This document shows, piece by piece, positions 43,235-53,900 of a stretch of 64,000 nt of DNA. Source of the DNA: Chitinophaga filiformis. GTDB taxonomy: Bacteria > Bacteroidota > Bacteroidia > Chitinophagales > Chitinophagaceae. Location of the stretch: contig NZ_JAKIRP010000009.1 of NCBI RefSeq assembly GCF_021646545.1, forward strand, positions 248,001 through 312,000, in the 5' to 3' direction. The notes below the pieces were generated by a model. It saw only the letters and a program-made list of their open reading frames with translations, ran no database searches and was not told the origin of the DNA. The translations under genes and the position numbers were made by a program. Numbering within the stretch: the first letter of the stretch is position 1; each line of letters begins with the position of its first letter.

Positions 43235-43600
43235 ATGGAACATAAAGCTATATCCATCCGGCCATTCATCGGCGCTAAAAATTTTGAGGTGTCCCGTAAT
43301 TTTTACCGGGACCTTGGATTCGAGGAACATGTCCTCTCTGCCGATATGTCCGTTTTTATAACTGGTGAACTGGCATTTTATCTCCAGCAGGCATATGTGA
43401 AGGATTGGATAGATAATTCTATGATCTTCCTCGAAGTGGAGGACGTAGACCGTTTCTGGAATGAAGTGCAGACACTAAACCTGCCCGCTAAATATGAAGG
43501 TGTGAAACTGACACCCATACGAACATATGACTGGGGGAAGGAGTGTTTTGTGCATGACCCATCAGGTATCCTCTGGCACATCGGCCAATTTTCAAAGTAG
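43235..43600 (+). CDS. VOC-family (glyoxalase/bleomycin-resistance-like) protein
   Basis: A 121-residue single VOC unit with the two beta-alpha-beta-beta-beta halves: 'SIRPFIGAKNFEVSRNFYRDLGFEE' in the first, and 'MIFLEVEDVDRFWNEVQTLN' with 'GKECFVHDPSGILWHIGQF' in the second. Possible metal ligands are a His in the first strand region and the Glu/His near 'WHIGQF', but the usual glyoxalase set is not complete. The function could be small-molecule resistance or a lyase; unknown. It lies downstream of the beta-helix gene, behind a terminator, and convergent to the serine hydrolase gene. Confidence 0.9.
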   Translation: MEHKAISIRPFIGAKNFEVSRNFYRDLGFEEHVLSADMSVFITGELAFYLQQAYVKDWIDNSMIFLEVEDVDRFWNEVQTLNLPAKYEGVKLTPIRTYDWGKECFVHDPSGILWHIGQFSK

Positions 43601-43655
43601 GTTAATGCGCTGCGCGCAGGACAATCCTGTTTCCGGGAAAGAAGCCGGTATTTTT

Positions 43656-44786
43656 TTATTTCTCAGCAGCGGGAACGATATAATCTCTCATTATGGCCGC
43701 ACTATTCTTCCGGATATCCCATTTGTTGTAGTTGCCGGCAGTAATAACCACCACAAGATCATGTTCCTTGTCAAAAATGATCCGCTGATCGCCATTGCCG
43801 ACGCAGTTCACTACGCTTACCGGCTTATTATCTACAGTATCGTTCCAGATCCAGAATTGGTAGCCATAAGCACCGCCGGGGCGCTTTACATGCGGTTGAA
43901 AGGACGCTTTTACCCAATGGGCCGGAACTACCTGTTTGCCCTGCCAGATGCCATTATTACTGTACAGCAGGCCGAACTTCAGCAGGTCCCGGGAACGCAG
44001 GCGTAAGCCCGAAGCGGCTGCTGGTATGTTGGTGCCCGGATATTTCAGCCATTCGAAGGCGGTGATGCCTAATGGCTTAAACAGGTATTCGCGGGCAAAC
44101 TGGTCTACCGGCTTGCCGGTCGTGCGTTCGATGATGGCTGCCAGCAGCTGGGTAGTGCCTCCGTTGTATTTCCAGACCTGGCCGGGAGGCGCCTCCATCG
44201 GCTGACTGAGTACATATCCTACCGGATCGGGGCTCATGATCATCCTTATTTCGCTGTTCTCCGGGTTGTCGTAGGGAACATCTTCATTCCATACCAGGCC
44301 GGAACTCATAGAGAGCAGGTGTTCGATAGTGAGTGTTGATTTCAGGCCGGTATCCTGTGCAGCGTAAGCAGGAAAGAAACTGAGCACCTTCTGGTCAACG
44401 CTTTTGATCTTTCCCTGCTGTATGGCAATCCCGACACAGGCAGATACAATACTTTTGGAGATGCTTCTGATATCATGCAGGCTGTCCTGCGCATGCGGCA
44501 CCACACCAATGGCATTACCCCAGTGCTGATCTTCGCCCGGCCAGTAACGTTCATATACCAGCTTGTTGTGACGGCTGATCAGCAGGCTGTGAATGTTAGG
44601 GTAGGTATTTTTGCCTATCTCTTCTGCCAGCATGTTTATCTTGTCCTCGCTTATCTTTTCGTCCTTCAGCGTCGCAATGGAAATACCATCCGCCAGTTTC
44701 GCAGGATAGCCGTTGTTTGTCTGCTGTTGGGAGAAGGCCGGGTAAACGATCGACAGCAATAATAAGGTCGTGATGAGATGCTTCAT
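43656..44786 (-). CDS. Secreted serine hydrolase (class C beta-lactamase family)
   Basis: A 376-residue exported protein. The signal peptide ends at 'VYPAFS' near residue 19. The penicillin-binding-type active site is seen as 'SISKSIVSACVGIAI' (SxxK) with the tyrosine motif in 'QVWKYNGGTTQLLA' (YNG). The region 'LTIEHLLSMSSGLVWNEDVPYDN' is typical of the 6-aminohexanoate-dimer hydrolase/EstB-like branch of the beta-lactamase family. The C-terminal 'YGYQFWIWND...VVNCVGNGDQRIIFDKEHDLVVVITAGNYNK' (landmarks) has GNG in the place of the KTG/HxG motif. It is likely an esterase or amidase; the substrate is unknown. Monocistronic. Confidence 0.93.
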   Translation of the reverse strand: MKHLITTLLLLSIVYPAFSQQQTNNGYPAKLADGISIATLKDEKISEDKINMLAEEIGKNTYPNIHSLLISRHNKLVYERYWPGEDQHWGNAIGVVPHAQDSLHDIRSISKSIVSACVGIAIQQGKIKSVDQKVLSFFPAYAAQDTGLKSTLTIEHLLSMSSGLVWNEDVPYDNPENSEIRMIMSPDPVGYVLSQPMEAPPGQVWKYNGGTTQLLAAIIERTTGKPVDQFAREYLFKPLGITAFEWLKYPGTNIPAAASGLRLRSRDLLKFGLLYSNNGIWQGKQVVPAHWVKASFQPHVKRPGGAYGYQFWIWNDTVDNKPVSVVNCVGNGDQRIIFDKEHDLVVVITAGNYNKWDIRKNSAAIMRDYIVPAAEK

Positions 44787-44970
44787 TTGGATTAACGGTT
44801 AATGTTCAAAGTGGAATATAAAGGTTTTTGGCGGATTATGCATTAGCAGATGCTGCTGCGACTATCTCCCGGTGTCTGGTGCCCCAGCGGACCATGGGAC
44901 CACCCACCTCACGTACCAGTTCTCAAAACGTTTAGTGCCTGTGTTTGTTACGCTCGTGAGCATATATGCG

Positions 44971-46710
44971 CTAATAAACAGATGCGGGAGGCAATTCGTC
45001 CGCCATTGCGAAAGCATCGTTGAATGCCGCCTTGTATTTGCCTGCTTCCTTCGGCTTACGCTGCATGAGCAGACTTTGATGCAGGCCCAGTAATGCCCAG
45101 CCATTGCCGGGATTATGGATAAGGTCCTGCCGGTATACCTGTTCTGCTTTCGCTGCTTTCTTCAATTGCAACAGGCGCGCGCCCAGGAAATGACGTGCGG
45201 GTATAGGCCATTCCTTTGGTTCACGATAGATCAGATTGTCTTCGCCGGCAACGGCGGCTTCAAGTGCGCGTATTGCGGCGTCATGTTTTCCTTGTGCAAA
45301 GAGCAGTTCACCTTTTAAAATAGCTTCCGCAATGGTTGCTGATTGTATGGCGCTATTGAAAGGCATGTTCCTGACACGTAGGGCGCTGTCTTTCAATAGC
45401 GCCTGCAATTGTTGCAGGTGCTGACGGGCGGCGGATGTATCAGACTGCTTTACCAACGTCAGTCCTTTCCCGAAATGGTTCAACAGTCTCGCGTAATGAA
45501 GCGCAGTATCCGGTTCCGGCATCGCAGTGATCTCATCCCATTTACCCGATCTGATCGCATTGAACATCGGCATCATGGAGAGGTATTGAAAGAAGGTACT
45601 GGACAGATGCTTCGGATAGTTGTCGGTTAAGATGTGATGAAGATGACCGGACATTTCTTTGCCTTTTTCGTACATATTGGCGTTCATCGCGCAATAGGTC
45701 CCAACGGCATCGTAATGTGTCAGCGCAAATACGCCTAACTTAAGATGAGCCGCCAGTGTATCATACTGCAGCACCAGTGACGATGCCGCCTTGTTTACTT
45801 CCACACCTTTCGTATAGAGACCATTCCGCTGATACATATGGCTGGACATGTGTACCATATGAGGTACGCCGGGCAGCGCATCTTTCAGCACATCTGCACT
45901 GTGTAATGCTTTTTCCGGGTGCAGGGAAGCTTCGACAAGGTGTATCTGATAATGCAACGCTGCAGGATGGTGTGGATGTGCTTTCAGTATCTCATCGCAA
46001 TAGGCTACCAGCTGCGGCGTCCATGCTTTGGGCGTACCATCGGTTTGCCAGAAGTCCCAGACATGTTCCAGCATCACAGCATCTATGTACAATGCCTTTA
46101 TATCGGCATCAGCAGGATATTTTGTAATTAATGCAGCCAACGCCAAAGCATATGCGCGGTTTAATTCACTGCGTTTGTTGTCGGTAAGATCATTGGAATA
46201 GCGCGCATTCATCACGTTCACCAGGTCTTTCTCTTTTTTTGTACCATTCGCCGCTGCCTCGTTCATTTGTTTCAGCACGGACAATACGCCGGGCGGCATT
46301 TGATAAAAGTAGGCGTTATAATAAGGGCCCATGGCCAGTGCTTGTCCCCAGTAAGCCATGGCGCATGTAGTGTCATGCCTGGCGGCTTCCCTGAAGGAGG
46401 CCAGCGCCTCGGTAAGATGATAGCTATAGTACATGTTCAGTCCCTGGTCGAAAAAGAACTGCGCGCTGTCATTGACGGTCGAAACGGGATAGTGGTAATC
46501 ACCCCAGCCGGGAAATACAGGCGCATATCGTCCACTTGCGTCAGGCAGGATGTCTTTGTGAGGCGGTGGCGCACAGGCGATGGAAACCCGCTCCTCCGAT
46601 ACGTTGTTACTGCGTGTGGAAGCTGTTCTATGTTTATCGGCGGCGAACCGGAAAGAGAAGAGTGTTAAAAGAGAACAGGCTGGTATCACCAGTAAAAGAT
46701 GCTTTCTCAT
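44971..46710 (-). CDS. Secreted tetratricopeptide-repeat protein
   Basis: A 579-residue exported protein. The start was set at the ATG at 46710 (an in-frame TTG lies 9 bp upstream). A signal segment covers residues 1-24 (LLLVIPACSLLTLFSFRFA). TPR-type helices occur at about residues 95-145 ('FFFDQGLNMYYSYHLTEALASFREAARHDTTCAMAYWGQALAMG' as landmark), 230-330 and 480-570 ('GELLFAQGKHDAAIRALEAAV', 'NPGNGWALLGLHQSLLMQRKPKEAGKYKAAFNDAF'). It may scaffold envelope complexes, but no partner is evident. A similar His-rich segment 'PHHPAALHYQIHLVEAS' and 'GVPHMVHMSSHMYQRNG' recurs in this family. It is the last gene downstream of the glycan locus on the same strand, separated by 275 bp. Confidence 0.85.
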   Translation of the reverse strand: MRKHLLLVIPACSLLTLFSFRFAADKHRTASTRSNNVSEERVSIACAPPPHKDILPDASGRYAPVFPGWGDYHYPVSTVNDSAQFFFDQGLNMYYSYHLTEALASFREAARHDTTCAMAYWGQALAMGPYYNAYFYQMPPGVLSVLKQMNEAAANGTKKEKDLVNVMNARYSNDLTDNKRSELNRAYALALAALITKYPADADIKALYIDAVMLEHVWDFWQTDGTPKAWTPQLVAYCDEILKAHPHHPAALHYQIHLVEASLHPEKALHSADVLKDALPGVPHMVHMSSHMYQRNGLYTKGVEVNKAASSLVLQYDTLAAHLKLGVFALTHYDAVGTYCAMNANMYEKGKEMSGHLHHILTDNYPKHLSSTFFQYLSMMPMFNAIRSGKWDEITAMPEPDTALHYARLLNHFGKGLTLVKQSDTSAARQHLQQLQALLKDSALRVRNMPFNSAIQSATIAEAILKGELLFAQGKHDAAIRALEAAVAGEDNLIYREPKEWPIPARHFLGARLLQLKKAAKAEQVYRQDLIHNPGNGWALLGLHQSLLMQRKPKEAGKYKAAFNDAFAMADELPPASVY

Positions 46711-46985
46711 GGTGACCAAATTTTAGATATTGAAGTTACGAAATATCGGGAAGTAGTGTATCACTCCTCGTCAGAGGGGTAAACAAGGTAATCTTTCTGA
46801 TAGGACGTTTAAGTTTGCCGGAATTGCGCTGAGTTCAGATATGGGTAGCTTTGCTCTCTGAGGTATCAATTTATTCTGAAGAAGAAGTGGGCGATCAGTT
46901 CCCGATACACCCGCTTCTTGTTCAGACATCTGACCGTGGAAGGCTCGTTTATATGATTCGAAAAAAAACAACTTGCTTTTGATAC
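46711..46985. other. Intergenic region
   Basis: About 275 bp between the GH89 gene and the TPR gene on the minus strand. It presumably holds the TPR promoter. No clear motif or inverted repeat was found. Confidence 0.4.
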
Positions 46986-49205
46986 TTACTCTTCTATTAC
47001 TGATCTGTATTTATCATATAACCTGCGGGCGGTCTGTATACTATTACCCTGCGCAGTAACAGGGAATATTTTCCGTCGATTGACCCATTGCCATTCCCAG
47101 GCGCGTATTTGTTTGTCGAATGCCTGCAGATCGGGTTCCTTTCCTGTTCGCAGTGCCTGTTGCAGTATATCGAAGAACTGTTCCCAGCGAGGTTTATAGA
47201 AGTCGTTCAGTAGTCCGCTCCATTGGCGGTTGGCATATTCATGCAAGGGACTGTTGGCATCTCCCCATAAAGTGATCAGGTCGCGGGCATTGCGCTCATA
47301 TAAAGCCTTTTCTGCATTGTTGTTGCCCCAGCTGCGGGCGGTAGCCAGCCAGGGACCGAGCATAAAGTCCTTACGGGTAGCCAGAAGTGCGTCCATATCG
47401 CTGATCAGTGTGAGGTAACGGGCGCTGTACAAACGGAAAGCCGCGCTGTCTTTCTCTCTGAACGCGCGTACCCATCGCTGTTGCAGCGGCTGTGCATAGT
47501 TTGCCAGTACCTGTCTGCTGATATCTACCAGGTCATAGCGGAAACCATCAGTATTGACACCCGCTGTAGCCGCTTTGATGAAAAGGTCCCATGCAGGCAA
47601 CAGTTCATGTGGCGGATAATTGAGACGGGTACGTGTCCATTCGGCAGCAGAATCGAAGGTGGGACGGCCGGTAATGATGGATTCTGCACCATCCCTGATG
47701 GCCTGTCCGTTGTAGACGGTGTGTTTAAGAATATCCCAGGCTTTGAGCAGATCTTCATTTTCACTGCGGTAGCGGTTACGAATGTATTTATGCAGCCATT
47801 CATCCAGTTGTATGGGTTCGGATTGCCAGGTATGTTCCATCATCAGTTCATACAATACCGGATTCTGTTCAATCGCTTCCATGGTAAGGCCAATGCCTGC
47901 CATATTACCGGAATGGGTGTCATTCAACGCCAGTGCGGGTCCGGAAGCAGCACCCTCTATTCTTCCGAAAAGGTTGACATTACCGCCGAAGTTGTTCAAC
48001 ATATTCCATATCCACGGTTTACCGTAAAATGCATCCGTTCTTTTCCAGACAGGCTCAATTTCGGCAGCGAGGTCCAGCAGGATCATTTTATCGTTTGGTA
48101 CAGCTTTCAGCAAGGCTTCTACCTGTGGCGCTTTCCAGAACTTCCTGTCACTATAGAACAGCCATCCCTGCATCACCCATACGGCGGCAGTATCTGCCTG
48201 TTTCATGCCTTCATAGACCCGCGCGCTCAATCCGGAGAGGAAGGCGGGATCATCGGAGGGAGGTTCGTTTTCATTGAAAGTATCCGCAGAGTACAAGTGA
48301 TCAGTGCCATACAACTGTGTTTGTTTTTCCAGGAATTTCTTGCCCAGCATGGCAAAAAGAGGATCAGCCGCGTCCAGGATCTCCGTATCGGCAAAGCCGT
48401 TCTTCCAGTTGGTTGTTATCAGTTTGGCAGCAGGGAATTTCTTTTTGAAGGCCGTAGGCACATGACCGGTAAAAGCTGGCAATACGGGCTTCATGCCCAG
48501 TGCTCTTTCTCTTTGCAGGATCTTTACCTGTAAGGCATGATGGCTTTTCATCCAGCTGAGAGGCAAGGGGCCGCCCCAGCCATCCAGGTTGCCCATCCAG
48601 AACCAGGCGAAATAGGCCGGGCCGCTGAAGAAGTCCTGTAATTCCGCATCGCTGAATCCCATGTCCTTATAGACCAGGTACCATGTATATTCTTCTCCTG
48701 TGATGGCCAGCGGCATGTTAATGCCATGCAGCGCCATCCAGTCTATTTCCTTTTCCCAGCGTTCCCAGTTCCACCAGCTCATGGAATAATTGAACGTACA
48801 GTAGTTCAGGTAATAGCGGTATTGGTATGGAGAGCGTCGTTGCACCTTCTGAGGCACAGCAGGCAGGCGATCGGGAAGATGGAGGTTGGTGCCATTCCAG
48901 GTTATCTGGCAATGCGTGTATTCATTCAGGTAATGGTATAAGGCGGCTGCTATTGCCACACCGTTATTGCCTCTTAAAATGATCTTTCCCTTGCTGCTTT
49001 CTATTTCAAAAGCGTCTTTGTCTGATTGTGCCGGAAGTGGTTCTACCGCAAATGCGCCTGCCTTTTCGGGCAGTATCCTGCTGATCAGCGCAGTAGCTTC
49101 CGCTTTATTAAGCTGTGCGGCAGCACTGGAATAAAAGCAAACAGAAAGGAACAAGGCGATGTAATACCAGTATTGGCGTACTCTGGCCGGGAAAGAGATC
49201 TTCAT
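46986..49205 (-). CDS. GH89 alpha-N-acetylglucosaminidase
   Basis: A 739-residue secreted glycoside hydrolase of family GH89, related to human NAGLU. It removes terminal alpha-linked GlcNAc, as found in heparan sulfate or gastric-type mucins. The signal peptide ends near 'SSAAAQ' (residue 31). The N-terminal alpha/beta domain is followed by the TIM barrel ('RRSPYQYRYYLNYCTFNYSMSWWNWERWEKEIDWMALHGIN' as landmark). The proton donor lies in 'YSADTFNENEPPS' (Glu 312) and the nucleophile in 'GIGLTMEAIEQNP' (Glu 443), at positions nearly equal to the human enzyme's. The C-terminal helical domain is complete. It follows susD on the same strand, after a strong hairpin. Confidence 0.96.
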   Translation of the reverse strand: MKISFPARVRQYWYYIALFLSVCFYSSAAAQLNKAEATALISRILPEKAGAFAVEPLPAQSDKDAFEIESSKGKIILRGNNGVAIAAALYHYLNEYTHCQITWNGTNLHLPDRLPAVPQKVQRRSPYQYRYYLNYCTFNYSMSWWNWERWEKEIDWMALHGINMPLAITGEEYTWYLVYKDMGFSDAELQDFFSGPAYFAWFWMGNLDGWGGPLPLSWMKSHHALQVKILQRERALGMKPVLPAFTGHVPTAFKKKFPAAKLITTNWKNGFADTEILDAADPLFAMLGKKFLEKQTQLYGTDHLYSADTFNENEPPSDDPAFLSGLSARVYEGMKQADTAAVWVMQGWLFYSDRKFWKAPQVEALLKAVPNDKMILLDLAAEIEPVWKRTDAFYGKPWIWNMLNNFGGNVNLFGRIEGAASGPALALNDTHSGNMAGIGLTMEAIEQNPVLYELMMEHTWQSEPIQLDEWLHKYIRNRYRSENEDLLKAWDILKHTVYNGQAIRDGAESIITGRPTFDSAAEWTRTRLNYPPHELLPAWDLFIKAATAGVNTDGFRYDLVDISRQVLANYAQPLQQRWVRAFREKDSAAFRLYSARYLTLISDMDALLATRKDFMLGPWLATARSWGNNNAEKALYERNARDLITLWGDANSPLHEYANRQWSGLLNDFYKPRWEQFFDILQQALRTGKEPDLQAFDKQIRAWEWQWVNRRKIFPVTAQGNSIQTARRLYDKYRSVIEE

Positions 49206-49288
49206 TATCTGATATTGAAAAATTGGTTGTCGGGGTCCCGGACACTAACGTATCCTGTGGATCCTCCGGTGAAATTAAGTACTTGCTG

Positions 49289-49332
49289 ATAAATTTTACA
49301 CCCGGTGTGCTTATACCGGGTGTAAAATTTAT
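49289..49332 (-). terminator. Hairpin between SusD and GH89 genes (possible attenuator)
   Basis: 18-nt perfect arms ATAAATTTTACACCCGGT (49289-49306) and ACCGGGTGTAAAATTTAT (49315-49332) with an 8-nt loop, located 15 bp after the susD stop and 84 bp before the GH89 start (minus strand). The AT-rich stem base could give a weak U-tract, so it may terminate most transcripts after susD and allow some read-through into the GH89 gene. Confidence 0.75.
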
Positions 49333-49346
49333 GTTGTACGATGGTG

Positions 49347-50966
49347 TTACTGCGCATACCCCGGATTCTGGACAAGCGCAGGGTTAAGCTGGAAGGCCGT
49401 AGTAGGGATGGGGAAGATGCGATGATTTGGGTCTGCATCTGTTTTGAACCCCCATTTTTCTTCATACTTGCCGAAGCGGATCACATCATTTCTATGCCAT
49501 GATTCCCATGCAAATTCACGGGCTCTTTCGCTATAAATATCTTCCAGTGTCACAGCGCTCAATGGAGCGGAGGTACTACGCTCTGCTCTCAGCTGATTGA
49601 CCAGTGTAAGTGCTGTATGACCCATTGTAGGGTTTCCTCCCCGTAATATAGCTTCCGCCTTCATCAGTATGACGTCTGAGTAACGGAAGAACGGAATATC
49701 ATTTTTCTGGTTCCTGTTCAGTGAAGTGGCATCGGGATAGATCTTGATGTTGCGGTATCCCATATTCCATGCAATTTCGTCGTTGCCTACATCAAAGGAA
49801 GCTACATCCTGGCGGAGGGTCACTTCAGGCTTCAGCTCGATCTGGTAAGTAAAGGGAGCGGAGCCATCTGCACCGGTATAGAACTGGTCATACCCTTTCT
49901 TCGTAGTGGTAACAGTTGCCGGTGTTACGCCATCTTCCAGGTATTGCAGACCAGTGAGCCACTGTTTGTTCCTGATGTCACCAGGATCGTTAAAATTCGC
50001 ATAGTATGAAGGCAGGGTGCAGATAGCACCATCCGGTGTAAAAGGAAGATGATACTTCTGTTGCGCCAGTCCTCTCGGGATATCATAGCGTGCATGCAGG
50101 TTCTGGCATCTGAAAGGAAGTGTGCTTGACCAGGAAGGGTCAAAAGGTATTGCAAAGATAAACTCCTTCATCTGCGGCCCGTTATTGGGATAGAACATCT
50201 GCAGGTAGGTGTTTTTAGGTTCCAGCGCATACTGGTTGGATTGTATAACATTATCGCAGGCGGCGATGCAATCATTATTTCTTTCAGTGCCTGTATAAAT
50301 TTCAGCGTTCAGGTACATTTTCGCCAGTAAGGTATAGGCCATCCATTTATTGGCCCTGCCATACGTAGCAACAGGATCTGTGCCGAGGTAGGGGATACAT
50401 GCTTTTATTTCCTGTTCTACGAAGGTAAACACCTGGGCGCGGGGAGTATTGGGCTTTGGCGTGAAGTCGCCGTTCACTGTATCGATGGGGACGTTGCCAT
50501 AGTTATCCATCATCATGAAATAAGCCAGCGCACGGATCATTCTAAGTTCTGCAAGATTAGTCTGTTTAAAAGTTCCTTCCGGTGCATTTTTAGATAGGAT
50601 CGATATCGTTTGGTTCACTGTTCCAATGATAGTGGAAAGCCAGGTCCAGTTCCCGTTTACCAGCCCATTGTCTTTAGTCCATGTGTGGTAGTGCATTTGT
50701 TGAAATTCCGCACCGTTGTACCAGTTACCTCCTTTTGCGGGGAAGATGGCTTCATCGGTGGATAGCGTCTGCAGGAAGAAGTATTCCACCGAAATGTTTC
50801 CTCTCAAAGCTACATAGGCGGGGCCTGATGCCGCAACAAACTGTGCGCTGTCCCGCGGAAATACATCCGGCGTTAATTCACTTGTGATTGGCATATCGAG
50901 TTTATAACAGGCTCCCAATACGCTCATCAGCAAAGGAATGCTTATATATTGAAGTAGTTTTTTCAT
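49347..50966 (-). CDS. SusD/RagB-family nutrient-binding lipoprotein
   Basis: A 539-residue outer-membrane surface lipoprotein that caps the SusC pore and binds the glycan. The signal sequence ends in the lipobox 'VLGAC' (Cys 20). The helical TPR-like SusD framework is seen: 'TWLSTIIGTVNQTISILSK', 'LRMIRALAYFMMMDNYGNVPID' (typical 'RAxxYFxLxxxYGxVP'), 'ANKWMAYTLLAKMYLNAEIYTG' and the C-terminal 'IPFFRYSDVILMKAEAILRGG' with 'ERAREFAWESWHRNDVIRFGKYEE'. It starts 24 bp after the SusC stop and is cotranscribed. Its surface residues would decide sugar specificity, which is not readable by eye. Confidence 0.97.
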   Translation of the reverse strand: MKKLLQYISIPLLMSVLGACYKLDMPITSELTPDVFPRDSAQFVAASGPAYVALRGNISVEYFFLQTLSTDEAIFPAKGGNWYNGAEFQQMHYHTWTKDNGLVNGNWTWLSTIIGTVNQTISILSKNAPEGTFKQTNLAELRMIRALAYFMMMDNYGNVPIDTVNGDFTPKPNTPRAQVFTFVEQEIKACIPYLGTDPVATYGRANKWMAYTLLAKMYLNAEIYTGTERNNDCIAACDNVIQSNQYALEPKNTYLQMFYPNNGPQMKEFIFAIPFDPSWSSTLPFRCQNLHARYDIPRGLAQQKYHLPFTPDGAICTLPSYYANFNDPGDIRNKQWLTGLQYLEDGVTPATVTTTKKGYDQFYTGADGSAPFTYQIELKPEVTLRQDVASFDVGNDEIAWNMGYRNIKIYPDATSLNRNQKNDIPFFRYSDVILMKAEAILRGGNPTMGHTALTLVNQLRAERSTSAPLSAVTLEDIYSERAREFAWESWHRNDVIRFGKYEEKWGFKTDADPNHRIFPIPTTAFQLNPALVQNPGYAQ

Positions 50967-50989
50967 AATGAATATTTTTACTTGTTCAC

Positions 50990-53900
50990 TTACAGGGATA
51001 GGTTTGCGCCAAATAAGAAAGTACGTGTCTTCGGGTAGAAGTTATTGTAATCTACTCCTGGTGCTATGCCTCCCTGGTTCACTTCAGGGTCAACGCCTTT
51101 AAATCCGGTAATGACAAAAAGATTATTAACCGTTACATACAGCCTGAGTCCTTTGATATAAGGGCCAATTTTTTTGAAATTGTAGGCAAGGCTGGCATTG
51201 TCAAATCTCACATAGCTGCCGCTTTCAACAAAGCGGTCGGAATAGAGATATGCGTTGAAATCTGCCGCGCTTTCATTGGCCGCTTCTTTCAGGATGTTGG
51301 TATATTGGGCGGTAGCAGGTCTGAACAGGTCAGCCCTGGTCGCATTGAATATTTTGTTGCCGAATACTCCTCTCAGGAAGATGCTCAGGTCCCATTGGCG
51401 ATAGTGGAAATTGTTGGCCCATCCCATCAGCAATTTAGGCTGTGCATTACCGATGTAATGATAGTCTGTACCGATAACGGGAGTAGTGGTGAGCTTACCA
51501 TCGCCACCTACAAACTGGGAAACGCCATTGGCGTCTTTGCCGGCATATATGAGTGAAAAGAACTGTCCCAGTGGTTTACCTTCTTTCAGTATCTGCAGGG
51601 AGTGGCTGGACTGGCCGGCGCCTTCAGGGAAGGCCAGCAGTACGGAATCTCCTCCTGAAAAGAGCGGATTGGTCAGACTGGTGATCCTGTTCTGGTTATG
51701 TGCCAGATTCAGGCTGCTGGTCCAGCTGAAATTCTTGTTCTGTACCGGCGTAGCGTTCAGGCTTACTTCTATCCCTTTGTTGCGCATGCTGCCACCGTTG
51801 GCAACGATGGTGCCGGTTGGAACAAGTATCGGGTCTACCCTGTAGGAGTAGATCATACCGGTTGTTTTCTTGTTATAGACATCAACTGAAATGTTGAGTT
51901 TACCCTTGAGTATACCAAAGTCGACACCGAGATTGGTAGTTGCTGTCTTTTCCCATTTCAGGTCCGGATTGGCCGCCTGTATGGGACCGCTTGCAGCGAT
52001 GGACATTCCGTTGTAATAAAACACGCCGACTGTACCGGAGATGAAGCGGGAAGTATAAGCGTTAAAACCGGATGCATTACCTGTTACACCATAGCTGGCT
52101 CTCAGTTTTACATCGCTCAGCGCGGTGATATCCTTCATGAAGTTCTCCTGGCTTATGCGCCATGCAAGACCTACAGAGGGGAAATAGCCCCATTGGTTGT
52201 TGACGCCGAATACAGAACTTCCGTCTCTTCTTACAGATCCCTGTACGAGGTATTTGTCGCCGTAGTTATAATTCAAACGGGCAAAGTTCGAGATCAGTCT
52301 GTTCTCCTGGTAAACTCCATTCGCACCAAGGCCTATCTGGAAGCCGGATACGGCATAAGGGTTGCTCAGGGCCAGGTTATTATAACTGATATTATCTACC
52401 GGGAAATTGCTGGTAGTTACCTGGAAGCCTTCACCCACTTTGTTGTTCTGCCAGGAATATCCTAATACCATGTTGATGGTATGCTTTCCGAATGTTCTGT
52501 CCCAGGTCAGGAATGTTTCCAGGATCTTTGTTGTATTCTGGTAGGAGTTCCTGGTCGCCTGTCCGTTCTGGCCGAAGGTCTGCGGTGTATGATAGCCTAA
52601 TCCGGGATTAGGGTTATCATACATGCTGTTATAATTTGTCGTGAAATATTTGTTATAGTATTCACCGTGTAAAGAGGTGAAGCCGACATAGGATAGATTA
52701 AGATCGTACGTAAATCCGAAGGGGAGTTTCACCTGGGTGGTGAAGCTGCCGACAAGATTGTTGTATTTGGTGTTCATCTCGCTGTTGTTCATCATCGCAA
52801 CAGGATTATAATAGCTCTGTGTGGCGAAGTTCTCAAACCAGGAACCGTCTGCATTTTTAACAGGCGAAACAGGCAGGTGCAAGGCTGATTGCAGGAGTAC
52901 CACGTTACGATAGGGGATATCATCGGCATTGCTGTTGGAGTTCATCACATTCAGGCCAAATTTAACCTTGTCATTCAACGCGTATTGTTCCAGCTGCAGG
53001 CGGGCGATGACACGTTCCAGATCGCTATTCAGGAGGATACCTTCTTTCTTTGTATAGTTCAGGCTTGCGGCATATGAGCTATGGTCTGTGCCTCCGCTCA
53101 GGGAGAGGTTGTGGTTGTGCGATACGGCGGTACTTCTCTGTATAGCAGCCTGCCAGTCGGTATTGGCACCTTTATCATCTGCCGGAGAGAAGGATTGTCC
53201 ATTCTTTGAAAGGAAGCTGCGTAATTCTTCGGCATTCATCATCTCCAGGTTGTTGGATACTTTTTCTATACCTGCATAACCGCTGTACGATACCTGTAAT
53301 TGTCCTTTTTTCCCTCTTTTAGTGGTGACCATGATCACGCCGTTGGCAGCGCGGTTACCATAGATGGCGGTGGCGGCAGCATCTTTAAGCACATCCACAG
53401 AAGCAATATCATCGGGAGCGATCACAGAGATATCAGCGCCCGGTATACCATCAATAACATAGAACGGGCCCTGGGATGCGTTCAGCGTAGAAGCGCCACG
53501 CAGTACTACGGCGGCTACAGCATTCGGGTCGCCACTGGCAGAAACGTTCAGTCCCGGAACTTTACCTTGTAACAGCTGACCTACATCTGTAATGGCGCCT
53601 TTGTTCAGTTCATCTGCCTTTACAGTGTTTACAGCGCTGATAAGGTTTTGACGGGATTGTTTACCGTAACCTACCACTACCACGTCACTAAGGCCAAGCG
53701 CGCCGGAGGAGAGGGCTATCGTAATAGTATTGCGTCCGTTTACCGGTACTTCCTGCGGCTGGAAACCAATGTAACGGAATACCAGCACTGCATTATCCGC
53801 TAGTCCTGTCAGCTGGTACTCGCCATTGGCATTGGTTTGTGTGCCCTTGGAAGTACCTTTTACCTGTACAGATACGCCGGGCAGGGGATTCCCCTTTTCG

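Noticed and set aside
44862..45104. Minus-strand frame between the serine hydrolase and TPR genes.
   Set aside because: It overlaps the 3' end of the TPR gene in another frame and has no recognisable feature.
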